Positions 51,239 to 60,621 of a DNA stretch of 64,000 nucleotides are shown in pieces. The DNA is from an uncultured Lachnospiraceae bacterium. GTDB lineage: Bacteria; Bacillota; Clostridia; Lachnospirales; Lachnospiraceae. A model generated the notes under the pieces. It saw nothing but the letters and a program-made list of their open reading frames with translations, did no database searches and was not told where the DNA came from. The position numbers were made by a program, and so were the translations under genes. Numbering within the stretch: the first letter of the stretch is position 1; every line of letters begins with the position of its first letter. The DNA lies in NCBI GenBank assembly GCA_910579685.1, contig CAJTVN010000001.1, forward strand, positions 1 through 64,000, given 5' to 3'.

Positions 51239-52027
51239 GTGATGGAAATGAGTCTCTATTTTTTGGGAGGCTATATGATTTTGAAAGGCCACCTGCTTTT
51301 AGGATCTTTTCTCGCATTTCTGTCCTACATGAAAAAGCTTTACGGTAATATACGCCAATTGGGAAAGCGTCAGATCGACTATAAAAAGGAGAAAATGGAA
51401 AGGGAGCAGATAAGGGCCGCCCTGAGACGTGACGGCAAACCCGGGAAAAAAGTTGTTGAAAATACAGATATTAAATTCGATAAAGTCTCTTTCCAATACG
51501 AAGATAAAACCGCTTTCTCATTAAACATGGAGAAACTCGAGATCGGCAAGGGAAGCTGCATGGCCATTACAGGGGAAAGCGGCTGCGGGAAGTCCACATT
51601 GGCGAAGCTGATTGCACAGGAAACGGAAAATTATTCCGGTAAGATAGCGGCGTTCCAGGGGGAAATCCAATATGATTACAGGGACGTGCAGATTAAATGC
51701 ATTCACGTGGAGAAAGAACCGTATCTGTTCAACTTGTCGGCATTGGAAAATTTGCTTTTGGTAGATGAGAGCAGGGAACGGGTTGAGAAATGCCTGGAAT
51801 TGTGTTTCAGTACCGCCGAGATTGAAGAACTCGGACTGCTGATATGGGACGAAGCAATGTCACAGATGGACACGGCGCTTGAGAATGCGATGCATGAAGT
51901 GATAAAACGTGAATTGCGGGGAAGTACGAATATTTTTATTTCTCACAGAAAAGAAATCTTTGCCCATGTAGATCGGGTGATACGAATACGGAACGGAGAA
52001 GCCGAAACGGTTTTGTACGGGTTTTAA
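51239..52027 (+). pseudogene. Truncated ABC exporter lacking most TMD and the NBD signature
   Basis: 262 codons. It opens within the last membrane segments of an exporter (YFLGGYMILKGHLLLGSFLAFLSYMKKLY), so the first four helices are gone; no ribosome site precedes 51239. The NBD has Walker A GESGCGKST, but the Q-loop region is altered (IKCIHVEKEPYLFN) and no LSGGQ is present: TAEIEELG runs directly into LLIWDEAMSQMD (Walker B/D-loop). The H-loop ISHRKE and C-terminus follow. About 30 residues are missing in frame at the same place as in the 45688 gene. It is most likely a decaying remnant. Confidence 0.85.
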
Positions 52028-52343
52028 CGTTTACACAACGGATTTCTGTGTAATGGAGTTAACAAAAAACAGGAGAACAGATTGAGGTGGAATAGGCTGT
52101 TTCATATGAGAAATATAGTTGCGATAATCGGAAATAATAGCGTAGCGTGTATAAATGCAATATTCGATTTTGGGAAAGGAAAGAAATACCAGCACTAATT
52201 GATCCGGAATTTCCTGAAAAAGTATTAAAAAAAATTGTGTAAACGCACATAAAATAGGAATGATATCTTGAATACGCATGTTGTCTGCGGTAGAATAGAA
52301 TTACTTAAAAATGTGTATTTGCACAAAAACAAGGAGCGGAAGA
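52028..52343. other. AT-rich intergenic region before DUF4143 ATPase
   Basis: No gene seen in 316 bases. It contains TTGAAT (52268-52273), 17-bp spacer and TAGAAT (52291-52296), a likely promoter for the ATPase, about 48 bp before its start. No terminator with a clear T tract follows the ABC remnant. Confidence 0.6.
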
Positions 52344-53597
52344 ATGGAAATTGAAAGAAATAATTACCTCCGGCAGCTTATCCTGAGAAAAGATAACGGG
52401 ATGATAAAGGTTATTACGGGCATACGAAGATGCGGAAAATCATTTTTACTATTTGTAATATTCAAAAAATACTTACTGGAAAACGGCATAGATGAAGATC
52501 ATGTCATCGAGATTGCCCTGGACGGCATTGAAAATGAGGAATTGCGAAATCCAAAAGTGTGCCATCAGTATGTAAAAGCCTCCATAAAGGACGCTGGAAA
52601 ATATTATCTGCTTTTGGATGAAGTGCAATTTATGCCACGATTTGAGGAGGTACTCAACAGCCTTCTCCGTATAAGCAATCTTGACATCTATGTGACAGGC
52701 AGCAATTCCAGATTTTTGTCCAGTGACATTGTAACGGAGTTTCGGGGCAGAGGGGATGAGATCAGGGTTTACCCTCTTTCTTTTGCGGAATTTTATTCTG
52801 TTTACGATGGAGAATACGAGGATGCATGGAACGATTATATGATTTATGGCGGATTGCCGCAGGTTGCCGGATTTCAGACTGAACGCCAGAAGGCAGAATA
52901 TTTGAAAAATATTTTTACAAATGTATACCTGAAAGATGTCGTGGAACGAAACGGCATTCAAAGCATGGACGACCTGGGTACGCTGGTTGATATTCTTGCT
53001 TCTGTCATCGGGGCTCCCACAAATCCAACCCGGATTTCCAATACCTTTGCAAGTGAACGCCAGATCAGCTATACAAATAAAACAATATCCAGACATATTG
53101 ATTATCTTGAGGAATCATTCCTGATTTCCAGATCCAACCGTTATGATATAAAAGGGAGAAAATATGTCGGTGCAAATCTGAAGTATTATTTTACGGATCT
53201 GGGTCTTAGAAATGCAAGATTGAATTTCCGTCAGCAGGAACCCACCCATATTATGGAGAATATTGTTTATAACGAATTGCTTATCCGTGGATATAATGTT
53301 GATACGGGCATCCTGGACGTATACGGGAAAGATTCGGCGGGAAAACGTGTCCGTAAGCAGCTGGAAGTTGATTTTGTCGTAAATCAGGGAAGCCAGAGGT
53401 ATTATATCCAGGTGGCCTGTGATATGGCGTCAAAGGAAAAGCAGTCGCAGGAATTTCGTTCTCTGCGTAATATTCCGGATTCCTTTAAAAAAATAGTGAT
53501 TACGGGGGGAACGGCAAAACCCTGGAGAAATGAAGAAGGCTTTGTCATCATGGGAATGAAGTATTTTCTTCTAAATACAGACAGCCTGGAATTTTGA
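52344..53597 (+). CDS. AAA-family ATPase with DUF4143 domain
   Basis: 417 aa. AAA_14 module with Walker A GIRRCGKSF (about 28-36) and Walker B YLLLDEVQF (about 92-100), followed by the sensor TGSNSRFLSSD and the C-terminal DUF4143 domain (about 200-360), which has a nuclease-like VDFVV segment (LEVDFVVNQG). ATG 52344 follows AAGGAGCGGA; the longer frame from 52311 lacks a site. The base composition is lower in GC than the flanking exporter genes. The family is widespread and often in multiple copies; its function is unsettled. Its insertion among ABC fragments suggests it moved in. Confidence 0.9.
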   Translation: MEIERNNYLRQLILRKDNGMIKVITGIRRCGKSFLLFVIFKKYLLENGIDEDHVIEIALDGIENEELRNPKVCHQYVKASIKDAGKYYLLLDEVQFMPRFEEVLNSLLRISNLDIYVTGSNSRFLSSDIVTEFRGRGDEIRVYPLSFAEFYSVYDGEYEDAWNDYMIYGGLPQVAGFQTERQKAEYLKNIFTNVYLKDVVERNGIQSMDDLGTLVDILASVIGAPTNPTRISNTFASERQISYTNKTISRHIDYLEESFLISRSNRYDIKGRKYVGANLKYYFTDLGLRNARLNFRQQEPTHIMENIVYNELLIRGYNVDTGILDVYGKDSAGKRVRKQLEVDFVVNQGSQRYYIQVACDMASKEKQSQEFRSLRNIPDSFKKIVITGGTAKPWRNEEGFVIMGMKYFLLNTDSLEF

Positions 53598-53603
53598 TAT
53601 ACC

Positions 53604-53693
53604 ACATCCGCTTTGGATCCGGTTGAAGAATATAAGATCTATGATCAGTTTGCAGATAGCATTTACGGGGGAGGTAGTGTGATGGAAAAATAA
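53604..53693 (+). pseudogene. ABC ATPase D-loop fragment
   Basis: Thirty codons including the stop, starting 6 nt after the DUF4143 gene. TSALDPVEEYKIYDQFADSI matches the D-loop and following helix of an exporter NBD, and the sequence then degenerates (YGGGSVMEK, stop). The Walker B carboxylates and H-loop are absent. It is the stub of a different ABC gene from the one at 51239, which has its own D-loop. Confidence 0.7.
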
Positions 53694-53704
53694 ACGGGTC
53701 AATT

Positions 53705-54791
53705 GTGCGGCTGGCTTGCTTTTTGCTTCTGTCGGTCTGCGTTCATCTTTTTCTGATCTTGGCCGACAGGAAACTGACCGCCGTTTTTGAAAGGGGCATG
53801 ATTCCCATTCAGGAAAGGTATATGGAGCGGGACCTGTTGAAATCGGGAAGAAGCAAAAAATACAGTGAGCTGGAACTGAGCAGGTGTCATTTATGTGATT
53901 CTGTTTGCAAATTTACTGATACCCGCACTGTACAACAAATGATATATGAGAAGGAAGTCCGGGGTTTCGTGAGTGCGGTGAGAATCGCAAACCGGACGGC
54001 CCGCACGGAAACGGGATTGAAAAGCGGCATGAATCAGTTTTCAAATTATGTGGGATACATAGCGGCCGGGCTTTTTGCGGTGTCGGGCCGGATCGGACTG
54101 GCCACGGTGGCCAGAACCGTGCTGCTGATCCCTCTCATACAAAATATCTTATCTTTGGTGATGGTGAAATACGTTCATCGCAGAAACGTTATTGTCTCAA
54201 AACAAAGATTAATGGATTTGGCAGGTAAAGGGACAGGCGGCGAAAAGGAACCGGATTTCTGGGACATTCAAATCAGGCATCTGGATTTCTCTCATCTATG
54301 TCTGCGGTATCTTCTGGGTCAATTTTCAGTTTGTGGAAAAGGTCAGATGGAATACGAGCGAGTAACGAAAAATGGCGCAGGCGTCGGACTACTATGAGAA
54401 CATGCCCGTTGATCCGGGAACGGCGAAGGAGATACGTGTTTTTGAAATGGCGGATTTCGTGGTGAAGCAGTGGAAGCGTGCTTTTGGGGCAGTAAAACAG
54501 TATGAAAAAAAGCGGGACTTTGAAATCAAGCTGAGAAATCTGATCAGCGGAATCGGATTTTATCTGTTCATGTTTCTCATGATCAGCGTGAATCTGTTCC
54601 GGCTTGCGCAGGGGCGGATGCAGGTGGGCGTTCTTCTGATCTCATCCGTTCTGGCGAACCTGCAGAAGGACGAGGAATACCGGTACAAAACGAAATGGAT
54701 GACGGAAGCCGCACTGGCTGCGCATTCCGTAAATAGTAACGTATTACGAAAGGAACAGAATATTGACAATAGTATGGAGGGCGAAATATAG
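53705..54791 (+). pseudogene. Decayed ABC exporter transmembrane domain
   Basis: Two frames give pieces of one exporter TMD. From 53705 the frame reads a transmembrane start and ADRKLTAVFERGMIPIQERYMERDL, a typical first intracellular loop; after about 54250 the relevant frame changes by one. The second frame has WISLIYVCGIFWVNFQFVEKV, an internal stop (TAA 54363-54365), then YYENMPVDPGTAKEIRVFEMADFVVKQWKRAF, the KEIR coupling loop of exporters, and a fifth helix (FYLFMFLMISVNLF). The NBD is missing. Frameshift, stop and truncation mark it as dead. Confidence 0.8.
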
Positions 54792-54896
54792 TACATTTAT
54801 AGAAGAGAGTATGGGGAGCGAAGTACGAACAGAAGGTTTTGTTGAATTTGTAGTTATTTTGCATTAAAATCTGGAAGTCATATGAGGAGTAAGCAC

Positions 54897-57599
54897 ATGA
54901 AGGAATTTGACGTACCAAAGGATCTGCTGCCCCAGTGGGGGCCCTATTCGAAAAAATATATGGGAATTTCCAGGATCGTGGAAGATGCGCCCATTCCCGG
55001 CGCAAGATTTGACTGCGTGGTGCATCCCATGCAGGCCAATTCCAGCCAGAGCGCACCCAACGTGACGTTTCCCTCTTCCTGGCATATCTGGGAGGCTGCG
55101 CCGGATCTGTCCTATTTTGCGTACCGGGTGGAGCTGGAGTGGAAGGACCGGGTTTATGCGGATGTCTCCTTTTCCGCCGTGGATGACCATACCCGGCTGA
55201 TCCGAACGGAATACGTGAATCATACCGGGATGGACCAGAACTGCGTTTTAAACTATTACATGGCCATGGAGTATCCGTGGAAGCAGACGGTGAAGGTTTC
55301 CTGCGATGGGAGCTTTGTCTGGAAAAAGCTGGTCAATTATGACCTGCTGGAATATCATACGCCCAGAGCCTTTGACCACCTGATGCCGGACGGGCTGCAC
55401 AGGGGCGAATTTTTTGACCCTTCGTTTACGGAAGGGAGGGGCTTTGGAGAGCGGATCCGGCAGGCTTTTGGGAAGGAGAAGGGGGACAGAGTGAGCGTTT
55501 CTCTTTTTGTGCAGGAGAGGTATGACCGGATGGCGCTGCGCTGCCGCACCGTGGGAGAGGAGGCCGCGGTCTTTTCCTATTGCATCAGAGGGGAAGGGGG
55601 AGCCGTTTACACGGAAGGGAAGATCGAGCTTTTGCCTGCCGCAGAGCCGGAGCTTGTCTTTGTCCCGGTAAAAACACCGGAAAACGGGATTCTTTCCCTT
55701 ACCCTCGTCTCAGAGGGAGAGGGCGGAGCCGAGTTTGACTTTGCGGCCTTTCTGAAGGAGGGGGCGCGGCTTTGTGTGGAGAGAAAGCAGCCCGGCTTTG
55801 TCCCGCAGTGTGACAGACAGGAGGCGGGGTACACGCTTAGCTATCCGGGGGTGATGCAGGAGTTTGGATTCTGTCCGCTGACGGATAGTCTGCGGCTGCG
55901 GTCCATCCCCACCGGAACGCTGGAGGATGCGCTGGTATCCAGGCTGTCCCAGGCCGACCCCACCTTTGACGAGGTGCTGAGGACCTTTACGGATTCCTTC
56001 CGGGAGAAGCACAGCGACGAGGGATTCTATCAGAATTTTATCGTGCATTCCATTTTTATTCCCGCAGGGAAAAAACATGTGGAATATGCCCTTTTGGGGG
56101 ATGGAAGACAGCGCGGCATCACCCCAGAAGAAGCGGAGGCGCTTTATGAAAAGAAACGGGGAGCTTTTGCAGAGCCCTGTTACAATCGGGACGGGGAGGG
56201 CTATGCGTTCAGCAACCGGCTTTTGCAGGCTGCGCTGCTTACCAACGTGGTCTATCCGATTTACCGGCACGGAGAGTGGATCAGACACCACACTCCCGGA
56301 AAGCGATGGGACAGCCTGTATACCTGGGATTCCGGTTTTATCGGGCTTGGGCTTCTGGAATGCGAGGAAAGGCTTGCGCAGTATGTTTTGGATCTGTATC
56401 TGAGCCGGCCGGATAATCCGGACTTCGCCTTTCTGATGCACGGCTCTCCGGTTCCGGTTCAGGCCTATCTATATCTGGAGCTTTTGCAAAGGAGCGGAGA
56501 TAAGGAGAGGCTTTTTGCGTGGTATCCCAGATTGAAGCGGTATTATTCTTTTCTTGCGGGAAAAAGCGAGGGATCCGCAACGGATCCCTTTGCCAGCCGT
56601 TTAACCACGACTTTTGACTATTTTTACAATTGCAGCGGCATGGATGATCTCCCGCCCCAGGTGGAGATGTACCGGCAGGGCAGGGAGAAGCTTTGCGCAC
56701 CGGCGTTTACCACCTCACAGCTCATCCGTATGGCAAAGATTCTGCGCATGATAGCCAGGGAGCAGGAGATTTTGGAGGATGTGAAGGAGTATGAGGCGGA
56801 TATCGCACTTCGGGCCAATGCGCTTTTGACCTATGCCTGGGACGAGGAGAGCGGCTATTTCGGCTATGTGGTGCATGATAAGCAGAAGCGTCCCATAGGA
56901 GTGTTTCGGACAGCGGACGGAGAAAATCTGTCAAAAGGAATGGACGGCGTTTATCCGCTGGTTGCCGGGATCTGCAGCAAAGAGCAGGAGGAGCGGCTTC
57001 TCGGTCATATTTTTTCGGAAAAGGAGATGTTTTCCAAGGTGGGAATCAGCGCCGTGGATATGTCCGCCAGCTACTACCAGCCAAACGGATACTGGAACGG
57101 GAACGTGTGGTTTTCCCATCAGTGGTTTCTCTGGAAAACCATGCTTGACCTTGGGAAAATGGAGGAGGCCTGGAAGATCGCAAAGACGGCTCTGGATTCC
57201 TGGAAGCGGGAGGTGGATTATTCCTATTATACCTTTGAGATGCTGAATATCGCCACGGCCAGGGGCGGGTGGTTCCATCAGTTCGGAGGCCTCTCGTCTC
57301 CGGTCAATATCTGGGCGAACGCCTATTACCGGAGGGGAACGGTCAGCTGCGGCTTTGATCTCTGGATCAATGAGCAGTCCTATGAGGAGGATACGGATAC
57401 CTTCCGGCTGACCGTGACCAACCACTCGGACAGAGCCGCAGGGCTTCTTCTGGTGACGGGGGGAGCGGACACGCACGTCCCGGAGGTTTACCTTGACGGA
57501 GAGCCGCTTGAATCCGTGCGCCGGACGAGGGGCGCGCTGGAGTGCCGGATCCCGGCGGGGGTAAGGAAGGGAAGGGTTGTGGCGAAAGCACGGGTATAA
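54897..57599 (+). CDS. GH63/MGH1-like intracellular glycosidase
   Basis: 900 aa. N-terminal beta-rich domain (about 1-330) and an (alpha/alpha)6 barrel (about 380-800) with YTWDSGFIGLGL, PVPVQAYLYLEL, LTTTFDYFYNCSGMDDLPPQVEMY and GYWNGNVWFSHQWFLWK, the GH63/MGH1 catalytic pattern; the acidic residues in WDSGF and near the C-terminal GG motif are likely catalytic. A final beta domain (about 815-900) closes the protein. No signal peptide, so cytosolic. ATG 54897 is used (AGGAG 8 nt upstream); ATG 54882 is an alternative. Probably trims imported oligosaccharides; substrate unknown. Confidence 0.82.
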   Translation: MKEFDVPKDLLPQWGPYSKKYMGISRIVEDAPIPGARFDCVVHPMQANSSQSAPNVTFPSSWHIWEAAPDLSYFAYRVELEWKDRVYADVSFSAVDDHTRLIRTEYVNHTGMDQNCVLNYYMAMEYPWKQTVKVSCDGSFVWKKLVNYDLLEYHTPRAFDHLMPDGLHRGEFFDPSFTEGRGFGERIRQAFGKEKGDRVSVSLFVQERYDRMALRCRTVGEEAAVFSYCIRGEGGAVYTEGKIELLPAAEPELVFVPVKTPENGILSLTLVSEGEGGAEFDFAAFLKEGARLCVERKQPGFVPQCDRQEAGYTLSYPGVMQEFGFCPLTDSLRLRSIPTGTLEDALVSRLSQADPTFDEVLRTFTDSFREKHSDEGFYQNFIVHSIFIPAGKKHVEYALLGDGRQRGITPEEAEALYEKKRGAFAEPCYNRDGEGYAFSNRLLQAALLTNVVYPIYRHGEWIRHHTPGKRWDSLYTWDSGFIGLGLLECEERLAQYVLDLYLSRPDNPDFAFLMHGSPVPVQAYLYLELLQRSGDKERLFAWYPRLKRYYSFLAGKSEGSATDPFASRLTTTFDYFYNCSGMDDLPPQVEMYRQGREKLCAPAFTTSQLIRMAKILRMIAREQEILEDVKEYEADIALRANALLTYAWDEESGYFGYVVHDKQKRPIGVFRTADGENLSKGMDGVYPLVAGICSKEQEERLLGHIFSEKEMFSKVGISAVDMSASYYQPNGYWNGNVWFSHQWFLWKTMLDLGKMEEAWKIAKTALDSWKREVDYSYYTFEMLNIATARGGWFHQFGGLSSPVNIWANAYYRRGTVSCGFDLWINEQSYEEDTDTFRLTVTNHSDRAAGLLLVTGGADTHVPEVYLDGEPLESVRRTRGALECRIPAGVRKGRVVAKARV

Positions 57600-57636
57600 A
57601 TTTGATTTTTGAAATGAAAAGAAAGGGGGTGCGGAC

Positions 57637-57819
57637 TTGTACAAATATCTATATGTCGAATCAAAAGTTGCGGGGATACTAAATGTGGATAATCATAGAG
57701 AACTCATTGACAAATATAGCTCTGAAGGGTGGAGATTTGTTGCGGCTATTCCTAAAAGCAGCGGGTCATATGGCCAAATCAAATCGAACGATTTAGTTTT
57801 TGAAAAATTTGAAGATTGA
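57637..57819 (+). CDS. Small DUF4177-like protein
   Basis: 60 aa from TTG 57637, with GAAAGGGGG ending 7 nt before it. The pattern YKYLYVES, NHRELIDKYSSEGWRFVAAIP matches DUF4177 proteins, small alpha-beta proteins of unknown function. It is 37 nt after the glycosidase gene. More AT-rich than its neighbours. Confidence 0.65.
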   Translation: MYKYLYVESKVAGILNVDNHRELIDKYSSEGWRFVAAIPKSSGSYGQIKSNDLVFEKFED

Positions 57820-57841
57820 CTTTGTCTGACGGTGTATTTAT

Positions 57842-57910
57842 CATAGGTAATTGCGAAACTTGTAAATTTGCAGAATATTTCAGCAACTTACTGTTTCGCA
57901 ATTACCTATG
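57842..57910. mobile_element. 69-bp palindromic MITE-like repeat
   Basis: Perfect 18-bp terminal inverted repeats (57842-57859 and 57893-57910), CATAGGTAATTGCGAAAC and its complement, flank a 33-bp core. TATTTA occurs on both sides (57835-57840 and 57911-57916) as a probable target-site duplication. Related copies: 18566-18621 and a collapsed one at 27180-27200. It carries no gene and could only move in trans. Confidence 0.8.
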
Positions 57911-57937
57911 TATTTACTAAGAAGCGGGGAGCGGAAC

Positions 57938-59251
57938 ATGCACAAAAAGGTTCTTCTTTTGACTATCCTGTTTACGGGAGCGGTCATAATCCACGGAGCT
58001 GTCAGGGGATCCGGGGCACAAAGCGCTGCGCTGGAAGCTGTCGGAGGTCTTTCCGCCGCACGGACAGGGCGGATGCCTGAAAATGCGAAAGAGCTATTGG
58101 CACGGCAGGCCGCAGAAAGCGCACGGCAGGCGTATCAGGAATGGGAAAGAAATCGTCCGCAGATGGTAACAGTCGAGAAGCCAAGGCCCATGCGAAACGG
58201 CGAGGAGGGCATTCTGAGCTATCGCTGGGGAATGGATTTCATTTCTGTCAGCGGGATGCGGCTGCTTTTTTCCTGTGACTGCTATTTTCCCGGCCAAAAG
58301 CTGCAGCAGAAGATTTTCTATGTGGCAGAAGGGCCGGACTTCGCACCCAGGGAGGTCTTCCGGCAGGATTCCCTCTCAAATACGGAAGGGCTTCGGGGAA
58401 AGGCCGCCGATGTTCTGGAATACAGGAAGATCTGTCCCCAGGCCGTGGAGGACGGGTATGTCTATGAGGCAAACGGGGCGCTGTACCTTCTTTCGGAGGA
58501 TTTTGAGGAAACAAAGCGCCTTTGTGATCTCCGCAAGCTGATGGGGGAATTGTATCAGTTTTCTCCCTGGGTGGGAGGAAGAAATCTGTGTGAAGTATCC
58601 TGGGACGCCTCCCGGATTTTGGCCTGCACGGACCAGGGGCTTTATGAATATGATCTGGAAAACGGAGAAGGAAAGCTTCTGGAGGCGGCCATGTATGAAG
58701 TTCATGAGATTATCCCTGAAGAGGGGGACTGCAGCTGTGGGGAGACGGGCTTTGAATTTTCAGGCCCGTTGGAAGCGCAGTATGTGCCGGGCGGTGAGGG
58801 CTATGTTTTCATGACCGGCACGGAGTACGGGGATCTTTTGGGGATTGTCCTGCGCTCGCAGAGCGGGGAGACTTTGTATCAGAAGCAGACAGAGGATTAC
58901 CGAATCGGCTTTTGCTGGATGGAAAGTGAGCGGGCCGTGTATCTTGCGGCCTTTTATGGGGATTCGGCTGGTGTCTGGATGGACCGGGTGGATGTGAAGA
59001 GCGGGAAAAAGGAGACCTTTGCCGTACCGGAGGAAGTCTTTTTTGGTTCCGCTCCCTGTGCGGGCTTCCTGGATCCGGATCACCTGGTCTATCTGGAGCA
59101 GACAGAGGACTCCATTGCCGGAATCGGAATCTTCAGCCTGTCTTTGGGAGAGACAAAGGGATCAAATCCGATTCCGGAGAAAGCGGGAAAAAACAGAGTT
59201 CTGGCGTTGGATCTGTGCGGCTATGATACTGTGGCAGTAAGCATTCCTTAG
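57938..59251 (+). CDS. Secreted protein of unknown function, possible beta-propeller
   Basis: 437 aa. N-terminal signal-like helix (MHKKVLLLTILFTGAVIIHG) and an alanine/arginine-rich segment (about 35-75), then repeated short blocks with GLYEYDLENG, SGETLYQKQTEDY and VDVKSGKKETF, the strand-turn patterns of a propeller. ATG 57938 has GGGGAG 7 nt upstream. The MITE-like repeat ends 27 bp before the start codon, so it lies in the promoter region. No family recognised. The 3' end overlaps the convergent MATE gene by 4 bp. Confidence 0.7.
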   Translation: MHKKVLLLTILFTGAVIIHGAVRGSGAQSAALEAVGGLSAARTGRMPENAKELLARQAAESARQAYQEWERNRPQMVTVEKPRPMRNGEEGILSYRWGMDFISVSGMRLLFSCDCYFPGQKLQQKIFYVAEGPDFAPREVFRQDSLSNTEGLRGKAADVLEYRKICPQAVEDGYVYEANGALYLLSEDFEETKRLCDLRKLMGELYQFSPWVGGRNLCEVSWDASRILACTDQGLYEYDLENGEGKLLEAAMYEVHEIIPEEGDCSCGETGFEFSGPLEAQYVPGGEGYVFMTGTEYGDLLGIVLRSQSGETLYQKQTEDYRIGFCWMESERAVYLAAFYGDSAGVWMDRVDVKSGKKETFAVPEEVFFGSAPCAGFLDPDHLVYLEQTEDSIAGIGIFSLSLGETKGSNPIPEKAGKNRVLALDLCGYDTVAVSIP

Positions 59252-60621
59252 TCTGGCTTTTCGCTATTCTTCTCCAGCTTATGAAACAGCCGGATCAGCA
59301 CAAGGATGGCGGCTGCGGCCAGAATGAATTCCGCTGTCAGCTGTGCGTAAGCCAGACCGTACAGAGGAAACAGCCAGTTCAGGATATAGAGAGCCGGTAT
59401 CTCCAAAACGATTTTGCGCAGCACGGCGAAAATCAGGGAATGTTTCCCGAGACCGCAGGCCTGGAATACGCCAACGGCCAGGAAATCCACACACAGGAAG
59501 GGAATGCCCAGGCACATGCCCCGCAGAAATTTCGTGCCATATTCCACGATAACGGGATTTTTCATAAAGGCGGCGGTGAGGGCACCTGCACCCAGATAAT
59601 AGCACACGGACACCGTAACCATGAAGGATACCGCTATTTTGAGGGAAAATATCAGAGTGCGTTTCATTCTCTGCGTGTTTCCGCTGGCGTAGTTGTAGCT
59701 GATCAGGGGCATGATCCCCTGGCCTAATCCCATAGCGATATAGAGCGGCACCATGTTGATTTTCTGTGCAATCCCCATTGCGGCCACCGTGTCGGCGCCG
59801 TAGGAGGAAGTAAAATTGTTCAGCACGGTCATACCCGTCACATTCAGAAGATTCTGGATGGAGGCGGGAATCCCAACGGCGCAGACCCCAAAGACAATGG
59901 CTCTTCGCAGCCCGAACATGGACGGGCGGATGCAGATATAGGTGTTCCCCCGCTTGAGGAGCAGAAGGACAAAGAAATAAGCGCAGGCCGCGCAGTTGGA
60001 GAGAAAGGTTGCGGCTCCGGCTCCCGCCGCACCCATGTCAAGTCCCCGGGGCAGAATAAATACCGGGTCAAGAAGGATATTCAAAAGACATCCGCTCATG
60101 GTTCCGATGCTGGCATGGAGCGCAGAGCCCTCCGACCGTACCATGTGGGCCAGCACCACGTTCAGGATAGCCGGGACCGCACCAAAGCTGACCGTCCATT
60201 TCAGATATTCTCCCGTTGCGGCAGCAGTGGTATGATCCGCTCCCAGCACATTCAGCAAAGGCCCCCGGAACATGGTGAAAAAAACGGAAAAAAGAATTCC
60301 GCAGAAAACAGAGAGGTAAAAGCCGAATGCGGAGCTGCGGTACACGGTATCGTAATCCTTTCTCCCCAGTCCTCGGCTCATCATGCTGGAGGAGCCCACG
60401 CCGAATAGATTGTTCACGGCGTTGAAGGCCAGCAGTACCGGGGCCGCCAGCGTGACGGCGGAATTCTGTATGGAGTTGTTCAGCATCCCCACGAAGTAGG
60501 TGTCCGCAAGATTATAAATCACCATCACCAGAGAACTGAGGATGGTTGGGACGGCCAGCGTCATGACGGCTTTCGGAACAGGCGTGTGCTCAAATAATTG
60601 TATTTTTTTGATATCTTCCAT
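59248..60621 (-). CDS. MATE-family multidrug/Na+ exporter
   Basis: 457 aa, twelve membrane spans in two homologous halves. Start region LAVPTILSSLVMVIYNLADTYFVG is the family hallmark; the second half repeats it (GIPASIQNLLNVTGMTVLNNF). Start 60621 is chosen because AAAGGAG is 6 nt upstream; the longer frame from 60729 lacks a site. Exports cationic drugs or metabolites. A possible promoter is TTGACT (60712-60717) with a weak -10 at 60689-60694. Confidence 0.93.
   Translation of the reverse strand: MEDIKKIQLFEHTPVPKAVMTLAVPTILSSLVMVIYNLADTYFVGMLNNSIQNSAVTLAAPVLLAFNAVNNLFGVGSSSMMSRGLGRKDYDTVYRSSAFGFYLSVFCGILFSVFFTMFRGPLLNVLGADHTTAAATGEYLKWTVSFGAVPAILNVVLAHMVRSEGSALHASIGTMSGCLLNILLDPVFILPRGLDMGAAGAGAATFLSNCAACAYFFVLLLLKRGNTYICIRPSMFGLRRAIVFGVCAVGIPASIQNLLNVTGMTVLNNFTSSYGADTVAAMGIAQKINMVPLYIAMGLGQGIMPLISYNYASGNTQRMKRTLIFSLKIAVSFMVTVSVCYYLGAGALTAAFMKNPVIVEYGTKFLRGMCLGIPFLCVDFLAVGVFQACGLGKHSLIFAVLRKIVLEIPALYILNWLFPLYGLAYAQLTAEFILAAAAILVLIRLFHKLEKNSEKPD

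Larger units (their letters stand above)
51033..54832. repeat. Direct repeats bounding the ABC graveyard
   Basis: The GH43 3' end (51033-51062) recurs at 54803-54832. The core TGGGGAGCGAAGTAYGAAYAG is identical at 19 of 21 positions, and flanking bases bring the similarity to about 30 bp. The second copy would still read WGAKYE-like codons without a stop, so it looks like a remnant of a duplicated GH43 end. Everything between the copies is decayed ABC DNA or the DUF4143 gene. Confidence 0.75.
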
